Shown here piece by piece: positions 13,632 through 17,945 of a stretch of 17,945 nt of DNA. This DNA comes from JBBTVP01 sp038063175 (GTDB taxonomy: Bacteria; Patescibacteriota; Minisyncoccia; UBA6257; 1-14-0-10-40-38). Position 1 is the first letter of the stretch, and every line of letters starts with the position of its first letter. The notes below the pieces were generated by a model that was given only the letters and a program-made list of their open reading frames with translations, searched no databases and was not told the origin of the DNA. The stretch covers positions 1 to 17,945 of the forward strand of contig JBBTVP010000016.1 in assembly GCA_038063175.1 (NCBI GenBank), in the 5' to 3' direction. The position numbers and the translations under genes were made by a program.

Positions 13632-14057
13632 TTACTTTGCAGTATTCACGGTTACTGCGCCGCGGGTGGGACCGGGAGCAGCACCTAAAATAAAGAGGAT
13701 TTTTTTCTCGGCATCAATCGAAACAACTTCCATGTTCTTAATCGTTTGCTTCACGACACCCATATGCCCTGCCATCCGGCGACCGGGAAGCACGCGCTGC
13801 GGCGTTGTGTTGCCAATTGAACCGGGTGCGCGGTGGCGGTTCTTCTGACCATGAGTCTTTGGTCCTCCGCCGAAACCGTGCCGTTTCACGACCCCCTGGA
13901 AACCATGTCCTTTCGTGATTCCGCTTACATGGACAAGCTCCCCGACTTTCAAGGGAGCCATGTCTTCGTTTTGGGCGATTTTAATAGGAGTCACACCGAG
14001 TGCGCGGTGTTCCTTGAAAATCTGGGTCATCTTCAGTTTTGTCCCTTTGATTTTCAT
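13632..14057 (-). CDS. rplC: 50S ribosomal protein L3 (uL3), internally shortened
   Basis: Starts 50S assembly and reaches toward the peptidyl transferase centre. Only 141 residues from the ATG at 14057, against about 205-210 in most bacteria. Residues 4-27 (KGTKLKMTQIFKEHRALGVT, then PIKI) match the normal N-terminus. They run almost directly into LKVGELVHVSGITKGHGFQG (36-55) and the intact core: VKRHGF, HRAPGSIGN, GRRMAGHMG, VVSIDAEKK, GAAPGP. The outer segment of about 65-70 residues normally between them is missing. A GTG 30 nt upstream would add 10 residues unlike L3. AAGAGAT sits just before the ATG. The 111-nt spacer upstream is too short to hold the missing part, so it is not a split gene. 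Confidence 0.93.
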   Translation of the reverse strand: MKIKGTKLKMTQIFKEHRALGVTPIKIAQNEDMAPLKVGELVHVSGITKGHGFQGVVKRHGFGGGPKTHGQKNRHRAPGSIGNTTPQRVLPGRRMAGHMGVVKQTIKNMEVVSIDAEKKILFILGAAPGPTRGAVTVNTAK

Positions 14058-14066
14058 ATCTCTTAC

Positions 14067-14101
14067 GTTAAAAACTGCCGGGTTCACCAGCAGCTTTTAA
14101 C
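14067..14101 (-). terminator. Attenuator-like hairpin in the rplC leader
   Basis: On the mRNA strand a 15-bp stem (two G-U pairs) closes a UGAAC loop: GTTAAAAGCTGCTGG pairs with CCGGCAGTTTTTAAC. Its GC-rich upper part, CTGCTGG/CCGGCAG, is followed at once by five U residues, the form of an intrinsic terminator with an A-tract on the other side. It lies 9 nt before the rplC ATG and downstream of a good promoter, so it could stop or gate the rplC-rplD transcript. Confidence 0.5.
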
Positions 14102-14130
14102 AGCTTTCGGCTATCTCCCTTAGTCCACGA

Positions 14131-14159
14131 ATTTTAGACTAAACACCCTATCTTTGCAA
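14131..14159 (-). promoter_or_regulatory. Sigma70-type promoter for the rplC-onward S10 operon
   Basis: TTGCAA (14154-14159) and TAAAAT (14131-14136) on the minus strand are separated by exactly 17 nt. A start near 14124 gives a leader of about 67 nt that holds AAGGGAG and then the attenuator-like hairpin. It lies in the 111-nt rpsJ-rplC spacer, far longer than other spacers in the operon apart from the rpsS-rplV insertion. Confidence 0.6.
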
Positions 14160-14168
14160 GACCCTTCC

Positions 14169-14501
14169 TTAAACTGATTTAATGGCGATATCTACGCCAG
14201 CGGGAAGGTTCAAACGGGAGAGGGAGTCAACCACTTCGTGGTTGGGATTTACGATTTCGATTAAACGCTTGTGGATCCGAAGCTCGAACTGCTCGCGTGA
14301 GTCCTTATGGACGAACGTAGAGCGGTTCACGGTGTATTTCCGGATTTCGGTCGGGAGCGGAATAGGACCGATTATCTCGGCTTCATGGCGCTTTGCGGTG
14401 TCGATAATCTGACGGCAAGAATTGTCGATCAGTTTGTGATCGTATGCTTTGATCCGAAGACGGAGCTTCTCTTTTTCAACTTCCTTTTTAGCGGTTGCCA
14501 T
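14169..14501 (-). CDS. rpsJ: 30S ribosomal protein S10 (uS10)
   Basis: 30S head protein, also the NusE partner of NusB in antitermination. 110 residues (E. coli 103). RLRIKAYDHKLIDNSCRQII and the signature GPIPLPTEIRKYTVNRSTFV are clear; ends LNLPAGVDIAIK. It starts 24 nt after tuf, while 111 nt and a promoter separate it from rplC, so it probably belongs more to the tuf transcript. Confidence 0.98.
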   Translation of the reverse strand: MATAKKEVEKEKLRLRIKAYDHKLIDNSCRQIIDTAKRHEAEIIGPIPLPTEIRKYTVNRSTFVHKDSREQFELRIHKRLIEIVNPNHEVVDSLSRLNLPAGVDIAIKSV

Positions 14502-14525
14502 GGATCAAAGTGTTACGGGATTTTA

Positions 14526-15725
<1,200 letters not shown>

Positions 15726-15733
15726 ATGGTTAG

Positions 15734-15768
15734 TTAAATGGTTAATGTGACATGCGACATGGCGAAAT
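15734..15768. repeat. Heptamer repeat array directly upstream of tuf
   Basis: Plus-strand units of 7: TTAAATG, GTTAATG, TGACATG, CGACATG, GCGAAAT, starting 8 nt from the tuf ATG. With the bases before it (TTAG), it aligns with the array before rplN over about 33 nt. Confidence 0.6.
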
Positions 15769-15798
15769 TCTAAATGCTGGTCGTGGACAGAAGGTTGT

Positions 15799-15833
15799 AA
15801 TCACCTTGTCACTTGTCGCATTTACCTTGTCGC
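15799..15833. repeat. Second heptamer array in the tuf leader
   Basis: Plus-strand units AATCACC, TTGTCAC, TTGTCGC, ATTTACC, TTGTCGC in exact 7-nt register. ATTTACCTTGTCGC nearly equals ATTTCCTTGTCGC in the rpsQ-rplN spacer. The TGTCGC word is complementary to TGCGACA in the first tuf array, so the two arrays could pair in the leader RNA. Confidence 0.6.
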
Positions 15834-15863
15834 AAATTCTTTCGACTTAAAAACAGTATTCCG

Positions 15864-15893
15864 ATACTAGCTGAAACCAAGAGATCATGTCAA
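15864..15893 (-). promoter_or_regulatory. Promoter for tuf
   Basis: Perfect -35 TTGACA (15888-15893) and TAGTAT (15864-15869) with an 18-nt spacer on the minus strand. A start near 15857 gives a leader of about 130 nt made largely of heptamer repeats. A strong dedicated promoter is expected for EF-Tu. Confidence 0.6.
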
Positions 15894-15955
15894 GAGGGTG
15901 TGAATAGCTCCTAATCTTCTTAGATGCATTTAGAATTCAATAACGGAAAAGATGC

Positions 15956-16231
15956 TTAAATATAAATTGTGCCGAACACCAGGAAATACGCGAAAATTAA
16001 AAGGAAAATCCCGGTGAAAATAAGAAGAAGTTTAAAAATAAACCGTGCGAATGGCGCCTTCCAAAATTCAAGATCATATGCATATAAAGCTAGACTTTTT
16101 TTCTTTTGAGCTTTTTCGACCTGACGAATGTAAAGATTTTGAAGAGCACGTGATAGTACGTTTATATGCAAAAGAATGTAAACTCCAACGCCAGAAATTA
16201 TAAGCGAGGTTAGAGATTTAACGATTGCCAT
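15956..16231 (-). CDS. Small two-helix membrane protein, function unknown
   Basis: I do not recognise this family. 91 residues from the ATG at 16231; a longer frame to 16321 would run back through the palindromic block and is unlikely. Residues about 3-25 (IVKSLTSLIISGVGVYILL) and 68-90 (LLLIFTGIFLLIFAYFLVF) are membrane segments. They flank a charged stretch (YIRQVEKAQKKKS) and an aromatic patch (YAYDLEFWKAPF). By the positive-inside rule the central loop should be cytosolic. The gene is AT-richer than its neighbours and sits where fusA and tuf are normally adjacent. It has its own extended -10 promoter. It could be lineage-specific or a recent arrival. Confidence 0.7.
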   Translation of the reverse strand: MAIVKSLTSLIISGVGVYILLHINVLSRALQNLYIRQVEKAQKKKSLALYAYDLEFWKAPFARFIFKLLLIFTGIFLLIFAYFLVFGTIYI

Positions 16232-16237
16232 ATATAA

Positions 16238-16246
16238 AGTATACCA
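16238..16246 (-). promoter_or_regulatory. Extended -10 promoter, leaderless type, for the small membrane protein
   Basis: Minus strand TGG-TATACT, then 6 nt, then the ATG at 16231. The predicted start site is the A of the start codon. The -35 region is A-rich without consensus. Same layout as before the glycosyltransferase. Confidence 0.55.
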
Positions 16247-16256
16247 GCAAGCGAGG

Positions 16257-16390
16257 ATATTCTTTTTTCGAGAAGCTCTCGAAGCTCCGATGAGCTTGGT
16301 CCCCCGTAAAGCGGGGGTCATCGGAGCGAGAGTGCAGGCGGGCTCCGCTCGCAGGAAGCGGAGAACCGCCGGTTCTCGAGAAAAGAAAAT
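16257..16390. repeat. Branched palindromic block between fusA and the small membrane gene
   Basis: Outer arms 16257-16274 and 16373-16390 match as inverted repeats at 16 of 18 bases. Inside are two further stems. One is 16276-16281 plus 16285-16293 with 16318-16332 (15 bp, AAG bulge), capped by CCCCCG/CGGGGG at 16301-16317. The other is 16337-16341 plus 16343-16349 with 16357-16363 plus 16366-16370 (12 bp). The whole would fold as a three-way junction. It is GC-rich against the AT-rich gene next to it. No U-run follows on the minus strand, so it is not a standard terminator for fusA. It may be an interspersed repeat or a structured RNA. Confidence 0.6.
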
Positions 16391-16395
16391 CCGAC

Positions 16396-17945
16396 CTACT
16401 TCTTCCCCTCCACAATGAGTGCGGCCACATTTGCCGGCACCTCTTCATAAGAAGAAAATTCCATCGTAAAGTTTCCGCGTCCCTGGGTCATAGAGCGGAG
16501 TTTTGTGGCGTAGCCGAACATTTCAGAGAGCGGCACTTTTGCGTCGATGACTTTCGCGCCACCCAAGCGGTCGCTCATGTCACCGATCTTTGCGCGTTTC
16601 GAAGCAAGATCGCCCGTTACATCGCCCAAGTATTCCTGCGGCATAATTACCTGAATTTTCATGATCGGTTCTAGAATGATCGGCTTCGCGCTCTTCACGG
16701 CTTCCTGGAATGCCATAGATCCTGCAATCTTGAACGCCATTTCCGAAGAGTCCACTTCGTGGTACGAGCCGTCGTAAAGTTCGACTTGAACGTCGATCAC
16801 CGGAAATCCGGCGATGACCCCTTTGTCGAGCGCTTCGCGAATACCCTTTTCAACCGCCGGAATAAATTCATTCGGAATTGAACCGCTCTTGATCGAGTTT
16901 ACGAATTCAAATCCTTTACCGCGCTCCATCGGCTCAATCCGAATACGTACGTGACCGTATTGCCCGCGACCACCGGATTGCTTAATGTATTTCCCTTCGC
17001 GATCGGCTTTTCCTTTGATGGTTTCTTTGTAGGCAACCTGTGGCCGGCCAACGCTCGCGTCAACCGAAAACTCACGCTTCATGCGATCAACGATAATTTC
17101 GAGGTGCAGTTCACCCATACCAGAAATGATGGTCTCCCCTGTTTCTGGATCTCCACCGACTCTAAACGTCGGATCTTCTTCAGCGAGACGCTTCAATGCA
17201 AGACCCATTTTTTCCTGGTCTACTTTCGTCTTCGGCTCGATACGAATCGAAATAACCGGTTCAGGGAAGATGATTTTTTCGAGAATCATGGGGTGCTCGG
17301 GGTCGGAAAGACTGTCGCCGGTCGTGGTGTTCTTGAGTCCCACGATTGCAGCGATATCTCCTGCGGGAACTTCGTCAACTTCTTCCCTATGATTTGCGTG
17401 GAGCCGCACAATCCGGCCGACACGTTCCTGGGAGTTCTTAGTCACGTTCATAATATAACTGCCTTTCTTCAGCACTCCGGCATAGACACGGAAGAACGTA
17501 AGTGAACCGACAAACGGGTCAGCTGCGATTTTGAACGCAAGCGCGGTAAACGGTTCGTCGTCTTTTGGGTGCCGCTCAACCGGCGCACCATCGGTATTGA
17601 ATCCTTTTGTGGGTGGAAGGTCAGCGGGTGACGGAAGGTAGTCCACAACCGCATCGAGCACAAACTGCACGCCTTTGTTTTTAAGCGCAGAGCCGGTCAG
17701 AACCGGAATAATTTTTACTTCATTCGTCGCTTTCCGTAGCACCCGTTTCAAGGACGCAAGGTCAGGTTCCTTGCCTTCGAGGTAAGAGCTCAAAAGCTTG
17801 TCGTCCTGTTCAACAATCTTTTCGAGAAGTTCATGGCGCGCCTTCTTTGCTTCCTCCATCATGTTGTCCGGAATATCACGCTCGATGATGTTTTGTCCTT
17901 TTTCGCCTTCGAAAAAGAACGCTCTCATGCGGAGAAGGTCAATTA
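16396..17945 (-). CDS. fusA: Elongation factor G (5' end beyond window)
   Basis: GTPase that drives translocation and, with RRF, ribosome recycling. The frame is open to the window edge, giving about 516 of an expected 700 residues; the G1-G4 motifs are outside. What is present: the end of the G domain with GSALKNKGVQ, then YLPSP; domain II (FTALAFKIAADPFVGSLTFF); domain III (RVGGDPETGETIISGMGELH); domain IV with GGRGQYGHVRI, loop SGSIPNEFIP and the tip DGSYHEVDSSEMAFK, whose His matches E. coli His583; and domain V (EPIMKIQVIMPQEYLGDV). The Met at 17928 is internal (IDLLRMRAFFF). It is separated from tuf by an extra gene. Confidence 0.97.
   Translation of the reverse strand, partial: IDLLRMRAFFFEGEKGQNIIERDIPDNMMEEAKKARHELLEKIVEQDDKLLSSYLEGKEPDLASLKRVLRKATNEVKIIPVLTGSALKNKGVQFVLDAVVDYLPSPADLPPTKGFNTDGAPVERHPKDDEPFTALAFKIAADPFVGSLTFFRVYAGVLKKGSYIMNVTKNSQERVGRIVRLHANHREEVDEVPAGDIAAIVGLKNTTTGDSLSDPEHPMILEKIIFPEPVISIRIEPKTKVDQEKMGLALKRLAEEDPTFRVGGDPETGETIISGMGELHLEIIVDRMKREFSVDASVGRPQVAYKETIKGKADREGKYIKQSGGRGQYGHVRIRIEPMERGKGFEFVNSIKSGSIPNEFIPAVEKGIREALDKGVIAGFPVIDVQVELYDGSYHEVDSSEMAFKIAGSMAFQEAVKSAKPIILEPIMKIQVIMPQEYLGDVTGDLASKRAKIGDMSDRLGGAKVIDAKVPLSEMFGYATKLRSMTQGRGNFTMEFSSYEEVPANVAALIVEGKK

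Noticed and set aside
14058..14087. GTG start for rplC adding ten residues
   Set aside because: The added residues do not resemble L3 and fall within the leader hairpin; the ATG at 14057 matches the family start.
14058..14168. rplC as a frameshifted or split full-length L3
   Set aside because: About 65-70 residues (some 200 nt) are missing, but the spacer is only 111 nt and holds a promoter and hairpin; the N-terminal and C-terminal parts are already in one frame.
16261..16386. Intrinsic terminator for fusA
   Set aside because: The stems are strong but no U-run follows on the minus strand; the A-rich run after the last stem is of the wrong kind.

Overview
All 27 genes I can support lie on the minus strand, so transcription runs from the right end of the window (high coordinates) to the left. 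The window is the translation-gene supercluster of a bacterium: str-operon tail (fusA, tuf), S10 operon, spc operon, then secY, adk and map. A glycosyltransferase, greA and lysS follow where infA, rpmJ and rpsM usually sit. The best fit is a Candidate Phyla Radiation (Patescibacteria) genome, probably Parcubacteria-like. The rpmD (uL30) gene is missing between rpsE and rplO, the adenylate kinase and type-2 glycosyltransferase are of the divergent kind I associate with that group, intergenic DNA is minimal, and Shine-Dalgarno sites are nearly absent. TGA is used as a stop (rplO, rplN, map, rplV), so the code is not the Gracilibacteria/Absconditabacteria code with TGA as glycine.

Layout in transcription order. 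Positions 17945-16396 hold fusA, without its N-terminal GTPase core. Positions 16390-16257 are a strongly palindromic non-coding block. Positions 16231-15956 encode a small two-helix membrane protein of unknown function behind an apparently leaderless promoter. Positions 15955-15726 are the tuf promoter and a leader rich in 7-nt repeats. Then come tuf and rpsJ, a 111-nt spacer with a promoter and an attenuator-like hairpin, a shortened rplC, rplD, rplW, rplB, rpsS, a 116-119 bp insertion, rplV, rpsC, rplP, rpmC, rpsQ, rplN, rplX, rplE, rpsN, rpsH, rplF, rplR, rpsE, rplO and secY. Last are adk (own promoter), map, the glycosyltransferase (leaderless-type promoter), greA and lysS, cut off before motif 3.

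The genes together supply ribosome assembly (22 r-proteins and factors of the 30S and 50S), elongation (EF-Tu, EF-G), lysyl-tRNA synthesis, transcript-cleavage rescue of RNA polymerase (GreA), membrane insertion of new proteins (SecY), N-terminal Met removal (MetAP) and adenylate balance. The coding content is conventional. The unusual material is in the spacers. An inverted-repeat-bounded element splits what was evidently a TAATG stop/start overlap of rpsS and rplV. Octamer TTTAAATA arrays sit 7-11 nt upstream of five r-protein start codons. Heptamer arrays occur upstream of tuf and rplN. There is a promoter plus attenuator ahead of rplC, and a branched palindrome follows fusA. Among the proteins, the notable oddities are a uL3 lacking about 65-70 internal residues and a glycosyltransferase whose DxD metal site is not intact.
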